NCBI RefSeq assembly: GCF_950023065.1
Contig: NC_088678.1
Coordinates: 81,377,590-81,441,589, forward strand
Source of the DNA: Planococcus citri
Lineage: Eukaryota; Arthropoda; Insecta; Hemiptera; Pseudococcidae
Length of the DNA stretch: 64,000 nucleotides
Direction: 5' to 3'
The notes under the pieces are model-generated. The model was not told where the DNA came from. It did not search any database and saw nothing but the letters and a program-made list of their open reading frames with translations. Position numbers and translations under genes: made by a program. Shown in pieces: positions 1-11,883 of this stretch (the first letter of the stretch is position 1; every line of letters starts with the position of its first letter).

Positions 1-600
1 TTGAGTAGCATGGACATATACTCCATACTTGAGGCGGCCAAATATGTCATCAGCATACTGAAGTTTCCTAATTCAACTAATTTGCCAAAAAGTTTTGTTT
101 CTTGCCAAGAAAATTACAGTCTTTTTAGCAAAAAATTGGAAAAAAAATTCTTCCTAAAGTCTGACTTTTTGACAGAAATTGCAAAAAAGCATAATTTTTT
201 CACTAACAAAAAAATGCCAACAAGTTTTGCTTTCTGCTAAGAATGGTGAAAAATCTCCTTTTTGTCAAAATTGCCAATTAATAGTAAGGTTAGGTAGATA
301 TTGTTTTTTGCTAAAAATAGTCGCGATTTTTTTTTTTACCAATTGTTGGCTAAAATTTTCAATCTCACATTTCGCCAAAAATTGCCAAACAAATTCCCTT
401 TTTCAAACAATTACAGAAATTTCATTTTGTGTTTTTTTTTGCAAAAAAGTCCAAATTGTACTTTTTTCAAAACTTGTCCAAAAAGCTTGCTTATTTTGGC
501 AATATAGTTGCCAATTGATTTTTTGCTTTTTATCAAATAAAAAGTTTTGTTTTTTTGCCTAAAATTGCCAAAAATTACCAAAAAGTCTAATTTTTTACCT
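1..600. repeat. Degenerate (T)n-tGCCAAAAA array, left-most block
   Basis: Short AT-rich units of the type ttttgccaaaaattgccaaa recur with irregular spacing of about 30-40 bases. They are the same class of sequence as the arrays at 5.4-6.9, 14.2-14.7, 17-20, 23-25, 28-31, 44 and 52-54 kb. Open frames here are rich in F, K, N and L, recur in all frames and look like by-products of the repeat. No gene is seen. Confidence 0.7.
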
Positions 601-886
601 AAAAAAAAATACCTACTTACATTTCACTTTTCGAAAAAATAACGAGAAGACGTAATTTTTTCCTCGATAATTATTGTTGGTTTTTGCTGAATTGACAAAT
701 GTTTGCTTTTTGACAACCAATCTCGCTTTTCTGTCAAAAGTTGCTAAAATGTAAGTTATCACTTTTTCCAGCAATTCCCAAGTTTCGCTTTTTGCTAAAA
801 TTGTGAAAATCTTGCTTTTTCTCAAAGTTTCCTATTTGGAAAAAGAAGAGGAAATAGTCCGAGCGGTTTTGAAGGCAAAGTCGACA
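480..886 (+). repeat. Left copy of a ~400-bp inverted duplication (partner 5708-6110)
   Basis: The stretch from the atttttgcttttt region through ccgagcggttttgaaggcaa to gtcgacaaa reappears as its reverse complement near 5708-6110. There it reads gtcgacattgcccttaaaac, then cgctcggactatttgctctt. Shared landmarks include cgagaagacgtaa / tcatgtcttctcg and caataattgttggttt-like blocks. The two copies face each other about 4.8 kb apart. Element A abuts this copy immediately after gtcgacaaa, so A probably inserted at its edge. Similarity is high but not perfect. Confidence 0.75.
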
Positions 887-904
887 AACCCAGTTGACCA
901 AATG

Positions 905-1200
905 CTAGCAAATTTTGTGCTAGCGTAAATGGTGCCGGAATTTGAGACACTTTTTTAAAAAAATGCTAGCAAATCAGTTGCGATTAGGTCGCATTAGAGT
1001 AGCAGAATTGCGCACAAATAGCTAGCACGTAGCTGGCACAAAGCTAGCAAAAAGCTAGCATTTTGTTGGCACTTTGCTCTGCATTCTGCTACGTACATGC
1101 AACTAAATCGCGACTGATTTGCTAGCAATTTTTGCAAAAAGTGTCTCATATTCCGGCACCATTTACGCTAGCGCAAATTATGCTAGCAAGAAGCTAGCAT
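905..1200. repeat. ~290-bp hairpin within the left arm of element A
   Basis: The block gctagcgtaaatggtgccgg ... gagacacttttt ... gctagcaaatcagt (about 918-985) is matched in reverse complement by 1110-1180 (actgatttgctagc ... aaaaagtgtctc ... ccggcaccatttacgctagc). The similarity continues inwards through agtagcaga / tctgctac. The apex lies near 1050. Within the inner 150 bases GCTAGC is repeated about every 10-15 bases. Confidence 0.75.
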
Positions 1201-1652
1201 TTTGCTAGCGTAGAAAAACTTTGATCAGTAAAGTAATTACTATTAATTAATTTTTAAAAATTCTGGGTGTTTACCTTTAACAGGTGGTAGTTTTCCAGGA
1301 AATTCCAAAAATTAGGCGACTGTCCCAGCTCAGAGGTAGCATAACGCTAGCATCTTGGGATAGTATAAGAAGAGTGATGTCACTCTTCTTACTTTTCAAC
1401 AAGATACCACCTTGAGCTTATATTCAACTTGATGACACACTTTATCTAAGAGTAGCAAACTATACCATGAGAGAGATCGACGCTAGCAATTCGCTAGCAT
1501 TATGCTAGCGCTTATGTTGAAAAATCTCTTTATTAAATAAAAAATGAAGTTTTTTTTTTAAATAGAAAAATTGTCAAAATTTAAAATTTGAAAATGAAGT
1601 ATCAAACAAACCATGAAAAGGAAAAATTTCAAAATTTTTGAACAACATTTTA

Positions 1653-2695
1653 GTCCACGGCAATGGGAGTAATTGCACCCCCTGCCGATCCTCCGGGACA
1701 ACTTTTTCCTCAAAGGGGACATCCTAAGGAACATTTTAAAGCAAACTTGCTGAAAAAAAAATTGGCCTTACTTACAAAATGGCGGCAATTTTGATTGAAA
1801 GGTCAGCCGAAATCGCAGAATTCGCGTTTCAACATAGGACGTGCACGAAATTTTTCAAACCTTACAAACGTAGATCGAAAGATCATGCAAAAATTCATCA
1901 CCTGTCAAAATTTCAAGTGGTAAAGTACCTTTTTCGATTTTCGGTGAATTTTCAAAAATCAAATTTTGGCCAAAATGTGAGAAAAAATCAAAATTTTACC
2001 AAATTGACCAAGAAACCTGACATTTGGGATATACCCTATTTTCGACATGCCAAATCGATGGGAAACGGTTTCAACTTGTTTTGAGCAGTTCTGTATCCTC
2101 CAGCAGATTTTTGAAACTCAAATTGAAGTTGTAAAGCTCAAATTTATTCTGAAAACTAATTTCAATACGCTACGAAGTACTGCAGGTGAATTTCAAGTCG
2201 TTTTGGAGCCTCCAGCAGATTTTTGAAACTTTAAATTTTCACAAAATTTCATCAAACTGAGATGGAGAGTCGAAATTCATTCTGCAAACTAATTTTAATA
2301 CGCTACGAAGTCGACTGCTTGTGGATTTCAAGTCGTTTTGGAGCCTCCAGCGAATTTTCGAAGGTTGTATGGCGTTTTTTGGAAAATTGGAATTTCCTAA
2401 AAGTAGCTGGAAGCTTCAAAACCATTTGAAACCTGCGAAGTAAATTTCAGCTTGCCAACTCCAATTGATTAATTAATGTTGTGGGAATTTCAAGTTTCAA
2501 AAGCCTACTGGAGGCTCTAAAATGACTTGAACCCACCTGAAGTCGTCTTCAGAGGGTGTTAAAATTGGAGTGTAGAGTAAACTACAGCTTTCCATGTCCA
2601 TTTGATGAAATTTTGTTGTCCCCTTTAAGAAAAAAGTTGCCCCGGAAGATCGGCGGGGGGGGGGGTGCAATTACTCCTATTGTCATATGCAGGAA
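1653..2695 (+). mobile_element. Element B1: family-B fold-back, nested in element A
   Basis: The left end reads gtccacggcaatgggagtaa, then a C-rich tract, gatcctccgggacaactttt and ggggacatcctaaggaacat. The right end is the inverted counterpart (cctttaagaaaaaagttgcc ... ttactcctattgtcatatgc). TA dinucleotides flank both ends (1651-1652 and 2696-2697). At ~1.04 kb it is about a third of the full-length copies, so it is internally deleted. It interrupts A, so it is the younger insertion. Confidence 0.75.
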
Positions 2696-2902
2696 TATTT
2701 TTAATGATTTTTGTATGCGCGCTGAGGGATGGAAAAGATACTTGCTCGCATTTGCTACAATAAATAACGCAGAAAAAGGTTTATTGGTGAGAAATGCGTA
2801 AGATCTGGTAGCACGTTCCTATCATTTGACTATAAAGAAAACGCCAAGTCACCAGATGCAGAAACTAGAGATATGCTTACATTTTTCTAGAGCCAGATGG
2901 CT

Positions 2903-3330
2903 AAGTAAATGCTAGCTCAGAGATGCAAGAATATTACCTGAAGTTTCCTATCATAAAACTGTGAGCAGGTACATATTAGTCAGTGATACGCTGGCATTAA
3001 GCGAGCAGGTATAGATTGAGGCAAAAGCTAGCTGAGATATGCGAGAATATTGCTTGAACTTTCTTGGCATAGAATTGCAAGCAAGTATCCATCAGTGATA
3101 CGCTAGCATCAGGCAAGCATGTATGAAGTGAAGTAAAAGCTAGCTGAGATATGCGAGAATATTGCTTGAACTGTCCTAGCATAGAATTGCGAGCAAGTAT
3201 CCGCTAGTAATACGCTAGCATAAGGCGAGCAAGTTAAAGTGAAGTAAAAGCTAGCTGAGAGTCGCTGGAAAACAGCTCGAAAATTGCTAGAATTGAATTT
3301 GCTAGCGAAAAACTGCAAGAAAATCGCTTA
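2903..3330 (+). repeat. ~113-bp tandem repeat in the right arm of element A
   Basis: The landmark gctagctgag (gctagctcag in the first unit) starts at 2911, 3027, 3139 and 3250, giving periods of 116, 112 and 111 bases. Each unit contains atgcgagaatattgcttgaa, a catagaattgcgagcaagta segment, atacgctagcat and gaagtgaagtaaaag. The fourth unit is truncated and runs into short GCTAGC and gcgag repeats. Minus-strand frames over this block only repeat the unit and are not taken as genes. Confidence 0.8.
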
Positions 3331-3579
3331 CTTTTAGCGAGATAATTATTGCTGGCCACAAAAAGCGAGTAAATTGCTAGCAACTTATCAAAACGCGAAT
3401 AAAACGCTAGCTTTTTGCTAGCATGTGGTCAACTGGGTTAATGAGCATTTTTCTACGACTTTTTTTCTTTCAAAATTCCAGAAAAAGGAGAAATGAATTT
3501 GATACATAATTTGAAGTCTGATTGAAAAAAAGCAGAACTTTTTGATGAAAAAGTAAAAAAAGCAGGACTTGCAGTAGTA

Positions 3580-3707
3580 ATGTCAACCTTTTTTTGGCAT
3601 GTTTGCTTTATAATGTTCTTTAGGATGTCCCCTCTAAGAAAAAAAGCTAACCCAGTGGTTGGAGGCGGGGGGGGAGGTGCAATCATTCCTATTGTCATAT
3701 GCGGGAC
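3580..3707 (-). mobile_element. Family-B end fragment
   Basis: Ttggcatgtttgctttataa, then gttctttaggatgtcccctc, a G-rich tract, cctattgtcatatgcgggac and TA. This is the outermost ~125 bp of a B end, in the orientation of a right end. No matching left end is seen, so this is a truncated copy or a solo end. The 147-codon open frame starting at 3699 begins inside this end and is therefore not a credible gene. Confidence 0.7.
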
Positions 3708-3709
3708 TA

Positions 3710-5160
3710 TTACACGTATAACGATGATTGTTTAAACGGAATCACTTCGCCAATACAAAAAATACAATCTCATTCCAGACATTCTTCCAAAAAAAAAAGT
3801 TGCTATCATTCGCCCACGCTGAGTACATACATACAGCATCCCCGGAACCATATTATGCACACCGCAGAGCAAAATGAGACCAGCGTGGGCGTAAGTGAAC
3901 AGCTAAACATCGGTAAAAATAAGAGGAGAAGAAGGGGCAACAGAACTAGCTGTACTCGTAGAAGCAAAAACAACGCGATTGTGGAGCACTTTATTGTGGC
4001 TTCTGTTTTCCAATTAATTTCGCTCACCAGCGATATCCATTATCCGCACATACAACATGTGCACCGCAACGAACTGAAGGCAACTTTTCGAGCAGCTTTC
4101 TTTCGATTCGAATCAATAACCTCACGTTTAGGGCGTACGTAGGTACTTCCGTCATTTACTTCGTGTACTTGGAATATTCAAAGTTCTATAGTCGTATAGG
4201 TATTACCAGATCGTGTTTCGAGAATTGCAAAAATCCACCTTTTGATCGTGATGTAAGCGATGACTGACTAGCTCACCGAGATACCCATCGGACAATAATT
4301 TCTCGGTATCTCTACGAGCCAGTCCATCGTTGAATGTAAATACGAGTAAATAAATCTGCAAACGTATAACGGTCATCAACATATCGCGAATCACATCAGG
4401 TTAGCTGTACACGCAGGTGACAATAATTCATTAATACGATATCGTGATTACTTCCTTTAGGTATAGTTTCGAAACACACGTGTGAACCAAAGAAATGGCG
4501 GTAAAATAAAATCCAGCTTCTCGCAAATTTTTACGATGATTTTGTACATATCACTATAATACTATGTATGTACCATGATTACCGCACGTGCCGTCGTCGC
4601 CGCCGCCATTGTCGCCCAAATTAAAACAGACTATGTAAATACGAGTAAGTATACTGAGCCACCGTATGACGTACTCGTATTTTTTGTACACTTTATCCAT
4701 CTGGAAACGCCAGCACCCATCGGTATGACTGCTGCTGTCGTTACGCTGCAGCTCGCACACCTCCCGTCCTAAAATTTGGAATAGTTCGACGAACACGCGC
4801 GCCCAATGCTTTAGCAAACACGGTTTTCTAAAATAGACTCGAAGTAGATCGCCTATTTCATCCAGCCTATATAGCCGAGTATTCCTCGTACCCCTTCCTC
4901 ACTTTCGGCTTCCTTCTGTTGGATGGCGGATTCTCTTGAATTTTTACCGATCGCGGGTTTCGAAGCAAGGGTAGAATGTTTTTGGAATACCGAAGGAAGG
5001 AGAAACGGAGAGGAAAAGGAGGCGTTCGAGCTTATACGTGTGATCATTTTCGAACACCACGTCTGGAAGCCTTCAAAAGAAGTTACATTTTCTCCAGCAA
5101 TTTTAGATCGCTCTAGAAGGCGATGTGCAATCAACTTCGTTATACCTGAAAATTTACTGT
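3710..5160. other. Apparently unique island, no gene established
   Basis: Mixed-composition sequence with several overlapping open frames on both strands (3699-4142 plus, 4554-4817 minus, 4923-5162 plus). None shows a family I recognise. The 79-codon frame at 4923-5162 has the most protein-like composition (charged, one Trp-rich patch), but it runs into a poly-C tract and has no splice or promoter context. This is probably intron or intergenic host DNA. Confidence 0.4.
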
Positions 5161-5710
5161 AGACAAGATTTCGAGCCCCCCCCCCCCCTATTGCCGCCAG
5201 TTTTGAACCGATTTGAAGCCTACAGCACGAGTTGACTTCTCTCCAGAAAATCAAGATCCCTCCAAAAGGCTTTCGATCAACTTCTGCAACTTGAAGTGTA
5301 ATCCTACCATACGTTTGACATTTTCAATTGATGGGGACAAATGATATTCCAAATCGAAGAGACTGGTTGATTTTTTTACAAAAAAATCCGAAATAGAGCT
5401 CGTTCTCAATCCCCCCCCCCCCAAAAACCCCTGAAGCAAACAAAAAAACTCGTTTTGGCAACAAAGAATTCTTGAATTTCAATTTCTGGCTCAAAAATAT
5501 TTTTTGATCATTTCAGCAAGAAGGGAGACTTCCCAGGAATTTCTGAAAAAACGTGATACTTGAGAATTTTTGGCAGGAAAGCAAGCTTTTTGTGTGGTTT
5601 CTAAAAAGAAGTGAGACTATTTTAGAATATTTTGCAAAAAAAAAAAACGACAAGCTATTTTGTAAAAAAAAGGGGGAATTTTAGACAATTTTTGGGAAAG
5701 CAGGCATTTG
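5160..5710. repeat. Low-complexity spacer with two poly-C tracts
   Basis: Homopolymeric C runs lie at about 5177-5189 and 5411-5422, followed by irregular agtgagactttttagaat-type units that grade into the next array. Nothing coding is seen. Confidence 0.6.
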
Positions 5711-6110
5711 TCGACATTGCCCTTAAAACCGCTCGGACTATTTGCTCTTATTCTTTTTCCAAATAAGAAACTTTGAGAAAAAGCAAGATTTTCACTATTT
5801 TAGCAAAAAGCGAGACTTTGGAATTGCTGGTAAAAAGTGATACAATTTAGTAATTTTTGATAGAAAAGCGAGAGTGTTTGTCAAAAAGCAAAAATTTGTC
5901 AATTTCAGCAAAAACCAACAATTATTGACGAAAAAATCATGTCTTCTCGTTATTTTTTCGAAAAGTGAAACTTTTTGTAAGTATTTTTTTAGGTAAAAAA
6001 TTAGACTTTTTGATAGTTTTTGGCGATTTTAGGCGAAAAAACAAAACTTTTCATTTGGTAAAAAACTAAAAAGTAATTAGCAACTTTTGCCAAAAAGCAA
6101 GAATTTTGGG
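5708..6110 (-). repeat. Right copy of the ~400-bp inverted duplication
   Basis: Reverse complement of 480-886 (see that entry), from gtcgacattgcccttaaaac to about gcaacttttgccaaaaagca. Outward of this copy the degenerate array continues to about 6900. Confidence 0.75.
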
Positions 6111-6960
6111 CAATTTTTGGAAAAAAGTACGACTTTTTTAAATTTATTGCAAAAAACGACAATTAAATTTATTGCAAAAAACGACAATTTTTATTTCGAG
6201 AAAATTTTGTTTAAAAAAAATGAAAATTTCTTGTCATCTTTGACAAAACGAGATGCGAGAGTTTCAATTTTAGCAGAAAACAGAATTTTTTGGCTACCTA
6301 CTTTCAGCAAAAAAATTATACTTTTTCGCATTCGTTTTCGAAAAAACGAGACTTTTTAATTTTTTGGTTAAAAATCAAGACTTTTGCATAATCTTAAAAA
6401 AAAATCGGGGGTTTTGAAATATTTTGCGAACAAGTCACAATTTTTAGCAAGAAACGAGACCATTAGTTCGACAAAAAAGTGAGATTATTTACAATTTTTG
6501 GCAGAAACCAAAACTTTTTGGATAGTGAAAAAATGATGCTTTTTCGCAATTTTTGTGAAAAAGCTAGATTTTTTTACAACATTAATATACGGCAATTTCC
6601 ACCAATTTTTGTAGGCAAATTTGATAAAAGGCGAAACTTTTAGACAATTTTTGGAAAGAATACAACTTCTTGGAATTTTTTACAAAAAACTACAATTCTA
6701 AGCAAATTTTGCTGGGAAAATAAAAATTTCTGTCATTTTTTGAAATACTGAAACTTTTAAAAATTTTTTTGCAAAAAGTGAGATTTAGGTACATTATTTT
6801 AGCAATATGTAGAACTTTTTGGCTACAATTAGCAAAAAAAGAATACCATTTCGCACAATGGTTGTCAAAAAAATCAGACTTTTAATTTTTTGTTTAAAGC
6901 CCTTAGACACCAGAAATTTTGTTCAATTTCAAACCTCAGGCTAACAGAAAAGCTCAACTT
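6110..6960. repeat. Degenerate gagacttttt/ttttggcaaaaa array
   Basis: Units such as aaaaaagtgagattatttac and caatttttggcagaaaccaa are spaced about 35-45 bases apart. Orientation is opposite to the 1-600 block. An exact local duplication of about 27 bases (tttaaatttattgcaaaaaa, then cgacaat) lies near 6138-6186. No gene is seen. Confidence 0.65.
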
Positions 6961-6995
6961 TTTGAACTTTCTGAATTTCTTCATACTCAGTCAGA

Positions 6996-8497
6996 AGGGA
7001 ACCTCTTGAGGTGTCACACTCCGATTTGAACGGGACCGCGATTTTTGGAAAGAGCAGAGTCTAAAACTCCCAAAACCAAATTTTCAGCTACCCAAGTTCA
7101 TTTTTAGATTTTTTGGCGAATTTTTGAAAATTCAAAATTGACTGTTTTTGGCGATTTATGCATTTTTTAAAAAAAAAAGTACGTACTTGATCAGTAAAAA
7201 TGGCCAAAATAAGTCTCAAAACTAATATTTATTACCCAAATCCAAATTTTACCATTGCCAGTCATTCTGGAGCCTCCAGCGCGATTTTTCAATTTCTCCA
7301 GAATTCTGAATTTGCTCCAAGAAGGCGTGAATATGAAGTTGGGCAGCTAAAAATCGAGTTGTATAAATTACACTCGACCTGTTTAACGAGTTTATCCACA
7401 TTTGAGCCGATTTTGAGAGTGACACCTCAAAAGTGGCTTTTTGACCACCTTTTTCCAAAATTGAAAAATCCAAGAAATCAAGTTTTCCGTTTGTGTGGAA
7501 ATTTTCGAAATTCACGCGAATCGTTGTGTTTCGTCCAAAACTACCCCCCCCCCCCCATCCAAATTTCACAATTTCCAGCCATTCTGGAGCCTCCAGCGCG
7601 ATTTTAAATTTCTCCAGAATTTTGGATTTGCTCTAGTTCTTGAAAAAATACAGCGATTCGCGCAAATTTCAAAAATTTCCTCACAAACGGTTATCTTTTG
7701 ATTTTTTAGATTTTTTAATTTTGAAAAAAGCTGGTCAAAAAACCACTCTTGAGGTTTCACTTTCACACTCAAAATCGGCTCAAATGTAGATAAACTCGTT
7801 AAACAGGTCGAGTATAATACACAACTCGATTTTAAGCTGCCCAACTTCATATTCACGCCTTCTGGAGCAAATTCAAAATTCTGGAGAAATTGAAAAATCG
7901 CGCTGGAGGTTCCAAAACGGCTGGAAATGGTAGAATTTGAGCTCCAGGGGTTAGTTCTTGAAGAAATACAGCGATTCGAACAAATTTCAAAAATTTCCTC
8001 ACAAACGGTTATCTTTTGATTTTTTGGATTTCTTATCATTTTGGAAAAAACTGGTCAAAAAGCCACTTTTGAGGTGTCACTCTCAAAATCGGCTCAAATG
8101 TGGATAAACTCGTTAAACAGGTCGAGTGTAATATATTACTCGATTTTTAACTTCCCAACTTCATATTCACGCCTTCTGGAGCAAATTCAGAATTCTGGAG
8201 AAATTGAAAAATCGCGCTGGAGGCTCCAGAATGGCTGGAAATGGTAAAATTTGGATTTGGGTAATTAATATTAGTTTTGGGACTCATTTTGGCCATTTTT
8301 ACTGAGCAAGTACGTACTTTGAAAAAAAAAGCATAAATCGCCAAAAACTGTCAATTTTGAATTTTCAAAAATTCGCCAAAAATCGAAAAATGAACTTGGG
8401 TAGCTGAAAATTTGGTTTTGGGGGGTTTTAGACTATGCTCTTTCCAAAAATCGCGGTCCTGTTCAAATCGGAGTGTGACACCTCAAGAGGTTCCCTT
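6996..8497 (+). mobile_element. Element G1: 1.5-kb fold-back element, complete
   Basis: The left end aagggaacctcttgaggtgt continues through cacactccgatttgaacggg and ccgcgatttttggaaagagc. It is repeated in reverse complement at the right end (ggaccgcgatttttggaaag read backwards ... cctcaagaggttccctt). The arms match over several hundred bases, including the gtacgtact, ctggagcctccagcgcgatt and ctcgacctgtttaacgagtt blocks. The centre (~7560-8040) holds extra partial repeats of the arm. No transposase is seen and the target duplication is unresolved. Two right-half copies lie at 37.8-38.8 and 45.3-45.8 kb. Confidence 0.75.
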
Positions 8498-8910
8498 GTT
8501 AGATAATTCCAGATCAGCTTTCAATATTTCTTCGATGACTTTGAAACAGTGGAAATAATTAGAGGCAACAACTCGTTAGATATTTTATTGGACGAAAAAC
8601 AGTATCATTCTGCTCTCCATCCTGAACTATTCCAACGAATTGTGAAAATAAATTCCGCAAAAATTAGAATAAAATGAGTCAAATAATGAGCATATATAAC
8701 GGTAAAACAGCAATCCGACAATTCTCGGGTACACAACATGTATGTATTATGTCGGAAGTACGCAGTGATTCGCTTCGTTCCTATACACACTAGAGCAGGA
8801 AGGTGGTCAGAATCGCTCACGCGAACCGTGATATTCAAATGAATTAATTATTGACACCGCATTCGTAAAAATTAAACAACCAAAACTAAGTACTGCAGGA
8901 CCAATTCCAA
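8498..8910. other. Short unique stretch between elements G1 and I
   Basis: Mixed-composition DNA with no convincing open frame, splice-bounded exon or repeat. A 77-codon minus-strand frame (8605-8838) shows no recognisable motif. Confidence 0.4.
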
Positions 8911-8912
8911 TA

Positions 8913-9832
8913 AGGTAACCTGCCCTAATATGGGAACCTTTTTGTAGAACCTGTATCACTCCGAACCTATTGCATATTTTTTAATTCTGTTTCCACTAAA
9001 ACGTACTCAATACTCCAATCTACAACCCCCTTGTGTTGATTAAACAAAAAAAACAAAAATCATATGATTTTTTTTCGATCAAAAAAAAAATTGCAATTTT
9101 GACAACAAAAAAAAAGTGGTCCTAATATGAGACCCTAAGTTTTTTTTAAAAAAAATATAGGAAAAAAATGGAAATAGGATATAAAAACATTATATTTTGG
9201 TTAATAAACAATACAAATCGTTTGTACAGGATATATGCCATTTTTATCAGTTTTGGTGTGCATTGGGCACATAAAGTCTAAATCTTCAGCTTGTACATAG
9301 TTCACAGGCCCATTATTCAAATTTCATCCAATTTTAAAATTTTAAATGATTTTATTACGTTTTAAAGTGTTTTATGTCCATTTTTAACCTGTTCCAAGAA
9401 AGCTCAATGTAATTTGTATTACAAGATGGGGTCTCATATTAGGCAACTCATGGGGTCTCATATTAGGAAATCAGTGTTTTTTTTTTTATTTTCTCTAAAT
9501 CCATAAAATCATAAAATAAATCACCAAACATGCCAGAATCATAAAATATAACATCTTGGCTGCACATTTATGTAAAGATATTAAAATTACCTTGCCTAGT
9601 TCCGAAATAATGCGTCCCCAAATACACCTCTAAAAATATTTCACGAAGTAAAAAAAATGTTATCGGCAATGTAATGAAAACATTTCACAGAAACTTGCCA
9701 GTTGAAAGGTGCAGCCTAGTTATTGACAAATACCTACTAGTACATGCAATCAGCGCTGGAGTGGGCTAATAAACAGCTGAGAAATCGAAGGGTCTCATAT
9801 TAGGCAGGGTCTCATAATAGGGCAGGTTACCT
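8913..9832 (+). mobile_element. Element I: 920-bp TA-flanked inverted-repeat element
   Basis: The left end AGGTAACCTGCCCTAATATG and the right end (reverse complement AGGTAACCTGCCCTATTATG) form ~20-bp terminal repeats with one mismatch. TA lies on both sides (8911-8912, 9833-9834). Inside, the 12-mer CCTAATATGAGA or its reverse complement recurs near 9120, 9435, 9455 and 9790, and the left terminal repeat reads into a similar CCTAATATGGGA. The TA duplication and short terminal repeat fit a non-autonomous Tc1/mariner-like element. There is no transposase frame. Confidence 0.8.
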
Positions 9833-9834
9833 TA

Positions 9835-11880
9835 ACCTAATTCATTCCAAAAAAAAAAAAGTACAGGATTCGAAAAACCTAAACCTACAAAAAACCAAAT
9901 CAAATAGCCCCTTATAATCAATATAATAACGAAAGAAACCGCGTTCAAATTACAAACAAGCCCACCTTTTCAAAACCCATTCCGAATCCGAATCGAGGAG
10001 GGGAAAAAACAGTAATGAAAAGAAGGAACCATCTGCAAAATTCCAGATTGCCCCAAAAAATCCCCACTCCGGCGTACACGCGCGCTCGAGGAAGAAAAAT
10101 ATGCGACGCATATGTCTCGAGGTCATCGTATCCCATCTGGCCTAATTTCACGGGGAAAATAAAAATGTAAGCAATGCCGGGCCCGATCAGGCCATTCGAG
10201 TACGATTCGAGGCACCGTCGTCGTCGTCGCCGTAGCTTTACACTACACGCGACTACAAGGCTATTTCTATACGCACTATTTTCCCTAAAGTTCGCAGCGC
10301 TGACCTGGCAGCTCTTTTCGCCGGTGTAATGTACTCTATGTAGTATAACGTCGTACGTAATCTAGTTATATTGTAGACAGTTTGATAAAATCGTAGCAGC
10401 CGCAACTTGGGTAGGTAAATAGACTGATACTTTAGGTAGGTAGTAGGTGTACGTACAGTATAGGTACAAAGTACGAATAATTCACTATACAGACAGACAC
10501 ACGAAAACGGACGAATGAGCAATCAAACGCACACAGGCAGGCAGTCAGGCAGGTAGCATACCCATGCGCCTTGGTAAAACGCAGGGAAAGTTGCCAGCGG
10601 TGTTACATTATTTGTGAAAAGCGAAGAGACCGTGACCCTAACACTAACAGTGAAAGTTAGCGAACACTATACACTTCAGTTCGCCTCTTTTGCCGTCTCC
10701 TCACCGCCACAGCAGCGTTGCTCTCTTCCTCTCACCATCCGCCTTATATACTGTCTCACTGTATGCATAAAATTTACCTCTCTCGCGTAACACATTTCCG
10801 GGTACCTTTGTGGTGATGATAATTCGATCGCGCCGTAACCAGTTTTTGTCCCAGTCCCGTCCCATATTATCCTCCTATGAGTATATACTCGAGTCTTCTA
10901 CTTTTCTGTTAGTTTTTTCTTTCTTTTTCTTTCTGCACTGCTCTGCCCTGCTAGAACCTAGTACAACAAGAACAGTCGTAATACCGCACAAAAATATGCA
11001 CCGAAGTCGTCTGATTCATCGTTGACTAACGAGGTGTACTGTGTGACTTTCCAAATAGCTATAAGTAACTTTTCATTATTCAGAGTCTCACTATCACAGA
11101 AATCACGGTGCCAAAAAGGAGAAAAACGCCTAAATGAGGGGCAGGGGGGAAATGCTTCAATTCCTAGTAATAATGCGAATGATTCGTAATTTTTTTTCAG
11201 TCCTTCGTGCGTAGTTTTATTTTATTTTTTTTTATCGAAACAACCATCAACGTGCGCATATCTAACAACGTAAATATTACCTTATACACCTATACCTACA
11301 CGAATGAGAGAGATTACAATCGCTAAATTATAATGTAAGATGCTTCGTTTATTACGGTAACACGCGGGGAGCTTCGTATTGAAAGTTACGCGATTTCGTC
11401 CTAATACCAATTTACACACGCATATAGAAAACCTCTCTCTACGAAATGAAACCTTTACAGGGAGAAAAAAAAGGAAAGAAAGGCGAACACCTATTTGAAG
11501 GACTAAAAGCTCGAGTTCTTTTGAAGTTGACTATATAACGATAAATGTATAGGAAAATTTCAAACACGGTGTAGGTTTTATTTTGTCAATTGATAGCTCA
11601 CAAGGGGATCACTTGAACTCGACGGCTCCAATTTCAACTTTAGTAGCATTTTCTGAAAGAGGGCGTTCAAAAATCCTCGCGATGGGAATTTCAAGACTTC
11701 CGCAGCACTCAAAGTGCAGTACAGAATGCTGCAGAATAATAATCATTCATTTACATGGTGTGGCATTCTACACGATGAGTTGAGCAGCCAAAAAATCACC
11801 AATTTTTGAAAAATGGAGTACCTACAAATTTTTCAGCAAATATTTTTTCAATTTTAGCAGTTCTCAGAGTCTCCAATGAT
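9835..11880. other. Unique island, possible regulatory or untranslated DNA
   Basis: Contains a cgtcgtcgtcgtcgccg run (~10216), dense gtaggta/acgtac tracts (10420-10470), a ctctc/tttct pyrimidine run (10905-10945) and aggcaggcagtcaggcaggt (~10533). A 66-codon plus-strand frame at 11583-11783 has no recognised domain. The texture resembles a promoter-proximal or 5'-untranslated segment, but no exon can be supported. Confidence 0.35.
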
Positions 11881-11883
11881 AGT

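Larger units (their letters stand above)
887..3440 (+). mobile_element. Element A: GCTAGC-rich inverted-repeat (fold-back) element
   Basis: The left end reads aacccagttgaccaaatgct and the right end, read in reverse complement, reads aacccagttgaccacatgct. This gives terminal inverted repeats of about 25 bp that continue as less similar GCTAGC-rich arms (887-1230 and 2820-3440). The palindromic hexamer GCTAGC occurs dozens of times in the arms and almost nowhere else in the window. The centre carries a nested family-B element. No transposase frame is visible, so this would be a non-autonomous or degenerate element. No clear target duplication was found, and the family is not recognised. Confidence 0.65.

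Noticed and set aside
3699..4142. 147-codon plus-strand frame, the longest in its island
   Set aside because: It begins inside a family-B terminal repeat, has no recognised domain and overlaps a minus-strand frame.
10216..10233. Cgtcgtcgtcgtcg runs (also ~46563, ~27010) as coding Ser/Arg/Asp tracts
   Set aside because: Trinucleotide microsatellites are open in all frames and have no exon context.
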